This document shows positions 27,601 through 37,488 of a DNA stretch of 64,000 nucleotides, piece by piece. The translations under genes and the position numbers were made by a program. Within the stretch, counting starts at the first letter, position 1. Each line of letters begins with the position of its first letter. This DNA comes from Vanilla planifolia (Eukaryota; Streptophyta; Magnoliopsida; Asparagales; Orchidaceae), in NCBI GenBank assembly GCA_023846275.1, contig CM043869.1, positions 17,579,501 to 17,643,500 on the forward strand. Reading direction: 5' to 3'. The notes under the pieces were generated by a model. It was given only the letters and a program-made list of their open reading frames with translations, searched no databases and was not told the DNA's origin.

Positions 27601-30600
27601 CTACAACCAATGCATAAACAAGTGACATACTAAATATGAATGAAAATATGTTACCAATCAATGCTGTAAAGAATCAGTGAAGAATGAAAGTGTACGCAGC
27701 GTTAGAGAGAGATCTTAGGAATTCTAAAATGCTAAAGCAAGATTCCCTTTGTTAGAAGTAAAGATTCAATCTCTTAACTTGAAAATCCTGCATTAAATCC
27801 TTCTCTAAAGGTTTATTAGGCTATTTTTCATTTTTTGAAAAAGTTAAACTAGTTGTTACAAGTTTACGCTTCTATACTATAGGTTCAACATCACTAACCC
27901 ACATCCTAACTTATTCCTAAGAAGGCTAACTTGGTTGAGAGAAGATCCTTAACACACTATTGTAGCAAGTGCACAACACAAGAGAAAGGTAATTTATCTT
28001 AGAACCATAGTAAAGCAAAACGGTAGTTAGCTTCCCTAGAACTTTGGATATCTAAGTTGAGTAAAAACAAATAATTTTATATAAACAAATACATGAAGCA
28101 TGCAAACATAAAGATAGGATGTAAGTTATATAAAAAACAAAAAAGCAAAATTAATTAGCAGTATAATTCACATCACCATAAAAGATTTGAGTTTTGATAC
28201 GTTGACGTAACACATCTTGATATGATGGTCATGAACCTATATAAATAAGTAGCCCATAGCCTCGTGGATTAGGTACGTGGATGTAAGTTATATAAAAAGC
28301 AAAAAGGTAAAATTAATCAGCAGCATAATTCACATCACCATAAAAGATTTGAGTTTTGATACGTTGTGGTAACACATCTTGATATGATGGTCATGAACCT
28401 ATATAAATAAGTAGCCCATAGACTCGTGGATTAGGTACGAATCCAAAGGGAAATGGGAGCACAACAAGGAATGATCAACCCTTAGTAATAAACTTTGTGG
28501 TTGATCCAAACTCATAAAAGTGTGTGATACTATGACTAGCCTATAACTCATAAACCAAAAAACTAAAATGATAAATTCAAAATAATTTTATTGGTTGATT
28601 AACTTGTAACACATAAACCAAAGAACGAAAATGATAAATTCATAATAATTTTTTTGGTTCATGAAAATATTGTGAACTAATGTAAGATAATATCTAAGAA
28701 GCTAAGGTGAATTGGAGAAATAATAGATTATGCATGAAAGATTATTAAGTGATCACCATTCTATGTGCATGGCAATCCTCTTCCACCAGTAGTTTTAGAA
28801 TTTAGGCAATTAGTCTACAGCTTAAGCTTTGATAATAGATCATCCTTTCAAGTTGGGAGCTGATTTGTACAAACCTGTATACCATCTCAAGATCAATGAG
28901 AAATACTATGCTAAGCAAACTCATGAGTGTGAATTGTATAATTTTAAAAAACTTAATTGATGCAACTCTTTTAATCAATTTTGCACTATGAAAATGCAAG
29001 TGATTATATAAGTCTTTTGTAAACATGTTCCAATTCTATGTTAGATAGCTCCTAGTTTATTTTCAAATGCAATTGTGAAGTTTACATTAAATAAATACAA
29101 TATGATTTTAGGTGGTTCAGACCCAAACAAAGGTCCCACATCTACCATCGATCACGTAAGACAAAGCTTACAAAATCAAACAATGCCTTTTGCAAAAGCA
29201 GATAAACAAATCCTCACCAAACAAGCTACAAGGATCACACTAGCCCAAAATAGCCTACAATAGTGGTCCAAAAAAACCAAAATAATTTGCCCCAAAAGAG
29301 GCTAACAAGGGATTCCACAATAAAGCAATACAAAAAAAAAAGCAATATTACAAGCTCAACACATGATACTTATAACCAAGTATTACTCAATGAGGCACAA
29401 CTAATATGAAATTATGTTACCAATTTAAATGCAAGTGAAATCACAACAAAATAGTTGTAAATGCTTTTGATCACTTGAACCATATTGTTGCTCTTGTTCA
29501 TTTCCAACTCAAGGAGATACAACAATTGAATCAAGTTGTCGGAAGAAATAAAACCTTTACGCTTAAGAAAATAATTGTGCAATGGCTATTAAAATTCATT
29601 TATTTATAAACCAAGTTTGGCTACTGGTAAATCAATAATTTTGTGACCATTAGATTGATTTAAGACAAGAATCTCAATAAATCCACAAAATCTAATTGAT
29701 CATTACGATATGTTGAGAAAACATATTAAATAGTCAAATCAAAGATCAAACGGTTAGATTGATTCAAATCTAATCTTCCCAAACTAGTGGCTCATTTTTT
29801 GAATTGCCTGATGAAAATCTGATGACCATTGGATGGTCCATCAAATGGTCTGGTCACCACCCGACAAAGACTTTACCATCAATTACATAAATTATCGAAA
29901 GGCCAATCAGACGGCATGATTTATGTCCAATGCAAACCAACCAACACAATTTGCATAACAAACAGATGCATCAAACAATCCGGTCCCCATCAGATCAACC
30001 ACCAGACACATTTCAATCGATCCAATAACCGTCCATGTCGAGTCTAAGAAATGTATTGAATTAGAATGTCAGATTAGTCATTAAATGGTCTAATGACCAT
30101 TGCATAACCTATCGAACAATTCAATAATGTCCTATAAAGATAATAATGTTTATAACCTCCATCATTTTGAAACTTTTGGATTAGCTTGAAAGCATAGATT
30201 CGCAACAATTATTCATAATTATTTGAGTATTTAGGCAGCATATAAACCTTATACTGACCTTGGTTCATAAAGTATTCAAAAAAGGCCTTATGTCTAATGA
30301 TTTGAAGGTTTTTAAAGGTGTGCAAAACTTTGAAGACTTTTCCTATCACAACCTCATCTAAATGATATGCAAATGGGATGATCTTAATGCAAGGAAGATA
30401 AAGTCATAAATTTGGGACAATTTATACAAAAAATAAGGAAGGTTATCAAGAAGCACATTCGATCATATCACCCTCAAATAGTTGGCCAATCAAGCTCAAT
30501 CTTGATTTTGCCAATAAGATCAAGAATTATAGATCAACAATCTAAATCTTGACATACCAAATAAGCCTAGAGGCATAATCTGAAAAGCACTTTAACAAAT

Positions 30601-33600
30601 AAAGTAAAATTACAAAAAATATGACTTTATTAACATTAAACAACATCGTAGGCCCATGGGATCAATAGTCTCCCTCAACCCACACAAGTCCTAAGGGGCT
30701 CATTGTAACATCGCATTCTCTAAACACAAAATATCCAACTTTGAAATTATCTTTGACATGCCACAAAAGCACCTTTTTATGCTTTTCTTCTACTCCGATT
30801 ATTTCATATGAGAAAGTAACCTTTGTTTCTAAATAAGATCCGATTCCACTCATTGTCACATCTCATCATTTCAAACAATTTGCTTGAGTATTATAATAGG
30901 ATTCTTGATTGCTTTGACTTTGCAAGTTTGATCATTGAGATTTAGTGTTATAAATAAATCATAAAGGATTTCATCCTATCATTGTATATATAAGGTTGTG
31001 CAATCTACCCAAAAAAAACTCCTTGTAATTCACTTAACCATCTACCATTCTTCTTTTTGATGTAAGAATTTTTAAATGGCTCTTATTTGTTACTTTCACC
31101 TACCCATTAATTCAAGGATGTGCAACAAAAGGATAATTGAATTGGCATCCTAATGAATGACAAAAGGGGACTTCTTCATGAGCAAACTTTGTGATGATAA
31201 TCACAAAATATGTAGAATAGCTCAAACCACGAGAGGCTTAGTGTTATGCTTATGATTAAGAGAGCAAATTTTGGGAGAAAGATATATTTGAGATTTAGTC
31301 TCAAGTACGAACCATTGGATGAGGAGTCGTCACAAGATGGGTTTTAACCATTGTAAAGCAGCGACAAGAGAGCAAATGGTCCTAGAGATAATGGCCTCAT
31401 AACCAAGAAGATTAGCTTGGAAGGTATAGTTTTAAGATGTTCTCAAAAATTGGTAACAGGTCTCAAGAAGGCTAACTTGAGAAGATTTGAATCCATGAGG
31501 AGAGGTCTTAAAGGGCTGGACAATTGCAAGAAACAAACCACAAGAGAGCAGACACAAAGGACGATAATCTTGTGGGAAGAAGAGGTATTGACAATCACTC
31601 TTAAAGATTTTGGGAAGGAAAAAACCTCTTAGAAGACTCAAGATAACTGGGAAATACACAATGGGTGTCCTAGAAGACAATCGACACAAGTGCATAACAA
31701 ATATAAGTAAGAATATATTGTGGATGCTTTTTAGAGTCATTCAAATTGAAATTGGCTTAGGTATTGAACTAGAAAATTCTTAATCATTCGTTCAACTTTC
31801 AATTGAAGTCATCAAATTTCAAAGCCAATGGAGAAAGATATGCCTAAATTACTTCAATTGAGAAAGAGCTGTCGAAATAAGCTTGAATTTGCAATTTGAA
31901 TGGCTAATCCAAGATTTATTTTTAATTTGGTTTTAAATTGTTGAAATTTAGGGTTGATTTGTTTCCTCGTCTATTTGGATTGAGTTACAATGCAAATCTC
32001 TTTTTTGTCATTATTTCAAGGTATGTAGACCATAAAAAAGATCTTAGAGGGATAAATGGTGTTATTAATATGGGCATCAATATCTATGGTTAAGAAATTT
32101 TTGGGTCTTTTTATGCAATTCAGTGTCAATTATGTGGCATAATGTTTTAGGATTTTTTTCTAATTAAAAAAAAAATAGAGTTTCCATGTGTATCTCGTTA
32201 GTATTTTATTTTATTTCTTTTTTTTTTTTTTGCACTTGTTTTTGTTGTGCCACTCTAGCATGAAACAATATGATAATAGATTTTATCTTTATTTACTTGG
32301 TGAAGTAATCTGCATAAGCTAAAAGATATTTCATGTTATCTTTTGACATACAAAATAATTCAAGAATCAATGCATCACATAGATGACAGCTATGAAAAAT
32401 TAATGGGCTTCATCATTTCAATTGGTTGCTGATGCAAACGGTCACCTATATGACAGTTGAACACTGCTTAGATGGCAAAATCTCAGTAAATTGTTGGTGT
32501 ATAATATCACTAGAGGTTAACCATAAGAGCAAGAGTTCTCCTGCACAAATGATTTTCACACAACACAAAGTAAATAAGAACAATTATGTTGTAAATCTCA
32601 CTTGGATTCACATCAAAGGTGTGATCATTATGGGCTGCACATTTGAGTATTTTTTTTCTGAAAATGCTCAAAAACGATACATATGTTGATTCTCATTGCT
32701 TTCTTAAATGATATCATGATTTAAGTTTCCTTCGAAAAGTTCTACATAGGTTAACTTTTGATAAATGCTTCATTGAGCACTGCAAGTTGCCTCATGTACT
32801 TTTTTCGAGCTTAGATTTTATGAGAGGGCTTTCATGTTGTGCAATTTTTTTTATTTTATTTTAATTAATCATTACTTCAACCTTCTGTTTTGTTATTTAA
32901 ATATGCTAGTTTTTCTAGGTTATTGAGAAATTTTATGAACCAATTTATGATTTCTAAGTCCTATTTAAGTTATTAAAACACCAAACAGAAAATTGGATTT
33001 AGAGCTAGAAATAGGAGTTAGCACACAAACAGATTTTTGGGTTAACACTAAAAACATCAGTTGGGCTATCTCACCTAAAGAGTTGCATTAATTCCACTAA
33101 ACTCCATGCCAAACAAAGCCTGCAAAAATGATAATCCTTTAATGATTCATATTTAAAAAAAATATATGTTAAAAAAGAAAAAAATGAATGCTTGTCAATA
33201 TGAGATTGAGAGAAAAGGAGATTAGACAAGAATGTGCAAGTCAAGGAGAAGCTCAAAATTGAGATATTTTGTTTATTTTGGTTGGGCAATGGAATATTTC
33301 ATGTTCAAATATAATACCATATTAGAAGAAAGAGACTAACTTGGTTGGCAGTTCAACGACTTTTAAAAACTTGGTTGGTAGTTCAATAATACTAATGTTT
33401 CGTATATTTTGTAAGTAAATCTATAACCATATTGTTATATGGACGCATAGCCCTATTATAAAATGCGCTGAGCACATCGTCGCAAATTCCCTCAAAAATG
33501 GTAGTCCAAACATTATAGTAACGTCTACTTTTGCTGAACAGCTGCTTACATAGAGCACGAGGCGTTCCCGGAAGGCAAAGGTCTTGCGGAGGTGGGAAGC

Positions 33601-33738
33601 GAGATCAGCGAATGTGGCGATGCCAGGCTTGAGGAGAAGCCAACAACGGCTGAAGCCATCGGAAATCTGAGTCTTGCTAAGGAGACCGCAATCGTCGAAC
33701 ACCACGCGGAAACGAACAAGGCCGTCTTCTTTCTCCAT
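3545..33738 (-). CDS. COIL: Coilin, N-terminal part (four exons; gene continues past the left edge)
   Basis: Coilin is the scaffold protein of nuclear Cajal bodies, where snRNPs and snoRNPs mature. Four exons (33738-33550, 24533-24469, 7702-7454, 3683-3545, read on the minus strand) join to 642 nt, 214 codons. Residues 1-85 match the plant coilin N-terminal self-association domain (ubiquitin-like fold): the start MEKEDGLVRFRVVFDD, then SRCWLLLKP, then the hallmark DDFVLPPFEST, KDND and VKKK. Residues 86-214 are acidic/polar and low in complexity, as in the family's disordered middle, with basic NLS-like clusters at about 87-94 and 165-173. Plant coilins are about 550-650 aa and end in a Tudor-like domain; that part is not in the window. 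Every junction has GT/AG ends and matching phases, and no stop interrupts the frame. The gene is notable for 3.8-16.8 kb introns loaded with transposon fossils. The identification rests on remembered family sequence; I am very sure of exons 1-3 and fairly sure of exon 4. Confidence 0.9.
4490..4790 (+). mobile_element. tRNA-derived SINE-like segment
   Basis: A tRNA-like head is visible: GATCCAGTGGTTTTGTGGCC resembles a D-arm/A-box region, and GTGCTCGAATTTGAACC about 30 nt on resembles a B box. A body unlike the AT-rich surroundings follows, to about 4790. Neither a clean tail nor flanking duplications were identified, so the limits are approximate. Confidence 0.4.
5269..6112 (+). mobile_element. 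LTR remnant, Ty1/copia SIRE-like
   Basis: Begins TGTTTTGATGATAACAAAT, the usual opening of this plant copia LTR group, and ends CTTCTTGAGATCCAACA about 844 nt later. A CTCTTTCTTTTGCTC-type pyrimidine-rich stretch lies in its last third. No internal region is attached, so it looks like a solo or isolated LTR. It is decayed and old. Confidence 0.55.
7454..7702 (-). CDS. COIL: Coilin exon 3
   Basis: 249 nt between acceptor TTTTACTAG and donor AG/GTAACT. The first base completes the Arg codon opened in exon 2, then VKKKDVK follows, which lines up with the CVKKKK of Arabidopsis coilin. The rest is a hydrophilic, Asn/Glu/Lys-rich stretch (82 full codons) with no fold recognised, as expected for the disordered middle of the protein. 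It leaves in phase 2. Confidence 0.88.
12230..13170 (+). mobile_element. LTR-retrotransposon remnant with two related LTR-end copies
   Basis: Two diverged copies of one stretch (about 12545-12735 and 12935-13130) share CAAnCAAnnAAGCAATTTATnnCAAGTTnTnnA and a following T-rich block. The first is followed by CAAGGTCACCCCAGCTTTCAACCCAAG-like sequence, a common motif near plant gypsy LTR ends. No coding part remains. The family is uncertain and the element is old. Confidence 0.4.
15550..16380 (-). mobile_element. Minus-strand LTR-retrotransposon fossil: 5' LTR edge, PBS-like site and start of the internal region
   Basis: On the minus strand TTTGGTATCAAAACACTTTG (about 16085-16106) resembles the TGGTATCAGAGC primer-binding site complementary to initiator tRNA-Met. 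A likely LTR remnant lies on its 5' side (about 16110-16380), and internal, gag-leader-like sequence continues toward lower coordinates. No clear protein domain survives. The internal part may extend to about 14 kb but cannot be delimited. Confidence 0.4.
16382..16665. other. GC-rich alternating purine/pyrimidine patch
   Basis: A 280-nt island far richer in GC than its flanks, dominated by TGCA, CATG, GTGC and GCGCAC steps (for example GCATGCGCACGCACGTGCAT). Frames are open on both strands, but this follows from composition; no protein is recognised. Such alternating sequence favours Z-DNA and small cruciforms. It may be part of an unidentified element. Confidence 0.5.
18050..18420. repeat. 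Degenerate tandem repeats, about 80-115-bp spacing
   Basis: Related blocks near 18095, 18175 and 18290 share CTTGTAnTTCTGGTTTnATAGA-like sequence and nearby TAGACACATnAA-like or AAAGTCT-like pieces. Highly diverged; non-coding. Confidence 0.35.
21666..21728. repeat. 63-bp direct repeat, left copy
   Basis: Starts TGTAACATTGAGCTCATC and ends GACATATT. It matches 23569-23631 at 61 of 63 positions by eye. With its partner it brackets the reversed LTR segment. Confidence 0.9.
21742..23566 (-). mobile_element. Reversed copia LTR (SIRE-like), about 1.8 kb, with nested SINE candidate
   Basis: Read on the minus strand the segment opens near 23566 with TTGTGTTTGATGAGTCAAGA, comparable to the TGTTTTGATGATAACAAA start of the LTR at 5269. 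It closes near 21742 after CAATTCACCCCCCCTCTTGT, a hallmark of the 3' part of these LTRs. A GGTTCGACTCAAAATCGAGC block on the plus strand (about 21870-21900) is also typical. No internal coding region is attached. Better preserved than other fossils in the window, so relatively young. Confidence 0.55.
22585..22985 (+). mobile_element. tRNA-derived SINE candidate nested in the LTR
   Basis: The head CTCAATGGTTACGCGTCC (A-box side), followed about 25 nt later by CCTGGGTTCGATTCTCC (B box), has the order and spacing of a tRNA-like pol III promoter. The body is GC-rich, contains TAGTCCCACATCGTGGAAAA (a motif common in plant short elements), and ends in a T-rich tail near 22970-22995. Limits are approximate and no target duplication was confirmed. 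Confidence 0.5.
23569..23631. repeat. 63-bp direct repeat, right copy
   Basis: Partner of 21666-21728, 1903 bp away and in the same orientation. It is far longer than the roughly 5-bp target-site duplication of an LTR element. On the minus strand it has a short open frame beginning MSSSSSALVP, so it could stem from coding or gag-leader DNA; this is unproven. Confidence 0.9.
24469..24533 (-). CDS. COIL: Coilin exon 2
   Basis: A 65-nt exon too short for ordinary ORF finding. Acceptor TTTTGCAG and donor CAG/GTAATT bracket 21 codons plus two bases. It encodes IDDFVLPPFEST and KDND, the most conserved stretch of plant coilin (Arabidopsis: MEGFVLPPFESS...KDKD). It enters in phase 0 from exon 1 and leaves in phase 2, matching exon 3. 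Confidence 0.92.
27185..27490 (-). mobile_element. LTR remnant related to the reversed LTR at 21742
   Basis: CCCACAATAAAAGGGGAGTGAATTG resembles CCCACAAGAGGGGGGGTGAATTG of the 21.7-kb LTR, with a downstream block containing AAGCCTACATTCATCC. Diverged and partial. A related stretch resumes at 29085. Confidence 0.4.
28117..28439. repeat. Tandem duplication, two 161-bp copies
   Basis: 28117-28277 and 28279-28439 are near-identical (about ten differences by eye). Both run from GGATGTAAGTTATATAAAAA to CGTGGATTAGGTACG. Non-coding. The high identity marks a fairly recent local duplication in intron 1. Confidence 0.92.
28544..28669. repeat. Tandem duplication, two 63-bp copies
   Basis: The copies start TAACTCATAAACCAAA (28544) and TAACACATAAACCAAA (28607), and both carry AAAATGATAAATTCA and TTGGTT. 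About 85-90% alike by eye. Confidence 0.8.
29085..30240 (-). mobile_element. Decayed LTR-type remnant
   Basis: TTTAGGTGGTTCAGACCC near 29107 parallels TTTTTAAGGTGGTTCGACTC in the 21.7-kb LTR. Further on, 29640-30130 is rich in GACCATTGGATGGTCC-type steps, a pattern seen in plant LTRs. No coding region remains. Family assignment is tentative. Confidence 0.35.
33550..33738 (-). CDS. COIL: Coilin exon 1 (coding part, start codon)
   Basis: 63 codons. The start ATG at 33738-33736 is chosen because it is the only in-frame ATG before the conserved block, and its context (MEKEDGLVRFRV) aligns with the known plant coilin start. The frame stays open upstream but has only a TTG there. It contains the coilin motifs VVFDD, LLSKTQ and RCWLLLKP. 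It ends after Tyr63 at a strong donor (TAT followed by GTAAGC), phase 0. It is much richer in GC than the surrounding DNA. Confidence 0.92.
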
Positions 33739-33900
33739 CCACTGAGAAGCTGGAAGTTGAGAAAACAATATCAGCTCGTTGGCCAATTATAGATTTCCGT
33801 ATTGTGCTCTGCAATCCGACTTTCTCCTCAACATTTCTTCGGGATTTTCATCTAGGGTTAGAAAAATGGAAAACCTCGGCGAAGTCCAACAGCACATTGC
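33739..33900 (-). promoter_or_regulatory. Coilin 5' leader/proximal promoter with telo-box-like motif
   Basis: Upstream of the coilin ATG the minus strand reads CTAACCCTAGA at about 33850-33861, close to the plant telo-box (AAACCCTA), which is common in leaders and promoters of genes for growth and RNA-processing proteins. The stretch is richer in GC than its surroundings and then drops into AT-rich intergenic DNA. No clear TATA box was singled out, and the transcription start is unknown. Confidence 0.4.
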
Positions 33901-34979
33901 TCTTAAGACTCATTCATCCCATTAACGAGGTGTAGATGATGGCATCATAGTTCGGTGTAATACAAAAACTCGAGGCATTATTGGCAAGTAGAATTAAAAG
34001 TGTGCTCTCCAAAGGTGCTGTTTCAAATAACACATGTTTGACCAATCCCATTTTAAAATTAATAAGTAAAATTGTTAACAAAAAAATAAATAAATTTGTG
34101 TTTATAAAATAACAAAAAAAGATTAATTTTTATTTTTTGGAAAAAAACAATGAGTTTTAATCATTTTATAATACCTATTTTATCAAATACTTCTTGATAA
34201 TATATATTATTAAATATACAATTTTTTGGTAAGACTTATACTAAACAATATTTAACAATAAACATATTAAACTAACCTTTTATGTGTCTTAGCTATTGAA
34301 ATAAGAGTTCTTACCACAATGGCCTAAAAAATTAAAAGAATATTATGATATCCTCCTCTGAAGCAAATTTGTTTTTGAAAAGGAACATGTGAAAAATAAG
34401 TATTCAGACAATGTAAACTCTAACATATAGTTAAGCTAATGTTTTATATAAGCTTAAAATTTTTAGGATTTTTTATATTCATAAGACATGTTAGACTCAA
34501 TGTGACTCTTAATTTTACCTCTCATCCTAAAGGTATTACAACTGGACATAGTTCAAGTTATTTATATAAGTTTTTGTGATTTACATGTCTCAATATTGTG
34601 TATTAATATTTGATGATGTTAATGAGCTTTCATTTAATTGGTTAGATTTTGTATGATTAATTGACGCATTAAAATAGATGACTTAGCTATCAATATTGAA
34701 ATAATATATACATAACAAATGATATAAAACATTATGATATATGATAGGTTACATTAGGATATTGGCATCATATTGAGCATAGAATATAGATCTAATTTCA
34801 CTCTATCATAAAATCAACTAGCCCAAGGTGAGCCCATATAAAATTTTTCTAAGTTTAGTAATATTTTTAGTTTTTTATTAAATTATAATAACTAATAAAT
34901 AGGACTATTATAGAGTTTTTATTTATTTCTACAATTATTTTTTATTATTTAATTAGGTAAAAGCTTTTTTGTCATTTTG

Positions 34980-35034
34980 CATCTAATATATGGTTTGTGT
35001 TTGGGTATGTGTATGTATATATATATATATATAT
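34980..35034. repeat. TG/TA microsatellite
   Basis: A GTGTTTGGGTATGTGTATG run leading into about 10 TA units. Confidence 0.7.
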
Positions 35035-35194
35035 TATATTACAATACAAATAAAAAAAGAACAGTTTTTTTGTCAATTTTTGTTATTTTATCATTTTAAA
35101 AAAATTACATTTTCTTATAGTACATATATAGACACTCCCAAGTTGTGATCTAAGTTTTTTTAGATTCAATATATAATTTATCCTCTTTATTTGA

Positions 35195-36200
35195 GTTGCA
35201 TTTCAAAAGGTGATCCTCTTTTAACAACCTCCTAATTAATGCTTTTAGATTTTTACATTACAAGGTTGTGTGATCTTAATCCTCATGGAACTTACAAAAC
35301 TTGATTTTATCTTGGTTATTTCTCAAGAGTTGTCTCAGCTTCTAAAATAAGCTCTTTCTTTTTATTACCTCTAATACTTCTTTAAATAATTATTTAGGAG
35401 AATGTTAGAGTTCATAACAAGGTAGCCTTTATTATGATCATCCCCATAAAAGGCCTTTTAAGAAAGTCCTTGATGCTCTATCACCTTTTGCCCTTATTTA
35501 GTAGGCCTAGGAATTAGAGATGGATTCCTTTTAAACTTTTAATCAAGACAAAGGATAACTCTTCCCTATTGATAAAATCGATCGCTTTACATAAGGTTTC
35601 TTATAAGGACTATAGAGGGTACCTAATAAGATCTAAAAGGTGGATAAAGATAAGGGACACTTGAGTTAGACACAAATCTTCTTAGTCTACTTCCTTAATA
35701 TCATCTTTGAAGCATAGGAGAAAGGCTTAGAGTGGTATAACTTCTAATATAAGAGAGATTTTGAGACTTTCTTGGGTCTTATATATTCAACAGAGGAAAT
35801 GGATTGACACTTGAGTTGGTCAAAGGAGAAAGTGGATATGAGAGGTAATTTCCAAAATCATTTAGAGGTTGCATCTTTGAGAAAAATGGAGAAACGTTGC
35901 AATTTATGTCTAAACATGACATGTAAAAAGAAAATAATCTCAAACTCTCTGAGAGAATGTAAGGATAAGAGTTGCCATAAAAGAAAGGTGAGTTCAACAA
36001 CTGGAGCTTTAGTGAAATGGAAGTCGAGAGAATCTCCTTCAAGAAGGGCGAACCTCTTTGATAAAATATGAGTTATACTGATATGCCCAAAGAAGGTTGG
36101 ATTCCTCATTAAAGTGCTAAGAGAATCTTCAAGAGGTGTTAAGAAATGGAGCTTACGACATCTTGGCACTAGATCAAAGGTAAGAACTGACATTGGCTAG
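35195..36200 (-). mobile_element. Ty3/gypsy fossil: gag region
   Basis: On the minus strand, about 35360-35200 resembles the zinc-knuckle-like FCRFHxDHGH...LKxxIExLI signature at the end of gag in plant gypsy elements. The upstream gag is hard to follow (35400-36200), although some frames stay open for about 110 codons. The element is heavily broken; no protease or RT is seen next to it. The clade is uncertain (Tat/Athila-like gag style). Confidence 0.45.
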
Positions 36201-36591
36201 GTGATAACTAAAGGGCACTACACTATAAGATAATGATGGAGTGTCAGTGAGATGAAGTTGTGAGGGCATATATGGTAGAGGTTTTATATAAGTGGAGACG
36301 AGGTGGTTTGGCTCAAGTATGACAAAAAGAGCTTTAAGGGCCTCCTAATTAATAAGAGAGGGGTTCAATGCTACTCCCTTGGTAAAATGGCTAAATTGAT
36401 TCTTAATTGATTTGCTATTAATGGTAAAAGAGTGTTGAGAACTCTCATGAAGTGCTATATCTATTGTTGAAATACATGAAAATAATTATTATAGAATGAA
36501 AGAGATGATTTGGAAGTTTGCAATGGTTGAAGTATAGATGCATAGATCTTTGCTACCTCTTGATCATTAGTGTCGAGTGGTTCTCCTTCAG

Positions 36592-37488
36592 GAAACATCA
36601 TTACGCCTTTTCATTCTCCACTTTATCTTGACCATTGATTCTCACAAATGGTGCTACAAAATGTTGTTGCAAAAATTGGACTTTAAGGGATTAAATAAAA
36701 TCCTATTTTAATTGAAAAAACTTAGAGGATAAGACTGCAAATTAGAAGAAGGAAGAGGGATGGAACTTCATATGTTGAGTTCAACTAAGTAAAGAGAATA
36801 TAGAAATGCTTCTTTTGAGTTTTCAACTTTCGTTAATTAGACATTCATTGATTACTTATAGATAAGTAGAGTAGATGACAAGTCCTAGTTTACACTCTAA
36901 AATTAGAAACCATTCTCATAAAATTATCTCTACTAGTTATGCATATGGGAGGAGTTACATCATTTCTTAAGAAATTATCATCATTTCATTGATCAAAGCT
37001 TAATTATTTAAGGAGTTTGTGTCAAACCTCTCTAGTAATCAAGAGGCTTTCTAAGAAACATCATTAAACCTTTTCAGTCTCCCTGTTGGTTGGCCTATTG
37101 ATTCTCATAATTAACATTAAAAAATATTGTTGTAATAATTGGACTTGAAATGATTAAATAAAACCTTACTTTAATTGAAAAACTTAGAGGATAAGATTAC
37201 AAAGCTAAGAGAAGAAAGGGATGGATCTTCATTGGTTAAGGTTAACTAAGTAAAGAGAATATAAAAACGTTTCTTTTATGTTTTCCTTCCCTTAATTGGA
37301 CATTTGAGGGTTACTTATAGCTAAGTAGAGTGAATGGCATGTCTTAGTTTGCACTCTAGAATTAGAAACCATTCCTACAAAGCTATCTTTGTTGATCATG
37401 CATGTAGGAGGATTTACCATCATTTCTCAAAGAGTTATCATAATTTCATTGATTATAACTTTAAGTCTTTAAGGGGTTTGCATCAAAC
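36592..37488. repeat. 463-bp tandem duplication
   Basis: Copy 1 (about 36592-37027) and copy 2 (about 37055-37488) start GAAACATCATTA and share ACTTAGAGGATAAGA, AACTAAGTAAAGAGAATATA, CTCTAnAATTAGAAACCATT and a CATCATTTC end. About 75-80% alike by eye. They lie on the 5' side of the minus-strand gag fossil, so may be tandem LTR or leader copies. Non-coding. Confidence 0.8.

Larger units (their letters stand above)
24534..33549 (-). other. Coilin intron 1 (9016 nt)
   Basis: Runs from donor GTAAGC at 33549 to acceptor TTTTGCAG ending at 24534. It holds degenerate LTR remnants (27185-27490, 29085-30240), a 161-bp tandem duplication (28117-28439) and a 63-bp one (28544-28669). The open frames at 30662-30859 and 31417-31740 look unlike known proteins. 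The rest is AT-rich with nothing recognised. Confidence 0.85.

Noticed and set aside
29829-30047. 72-codon plus-strand frame in intron 1.
   Set aside because: Lies in the GACCATTGGATGGTCC-type LTR-like repeat; composition explains it.
33421-33786. Full open frame around coilin exon 1, starting upstream of the ATG and running past Tyr63.
   Set aside because: The upstream start would be TTG, and the part after 33550 follows a strong donor and has no coilin similarity; both ends are read as non-coding.
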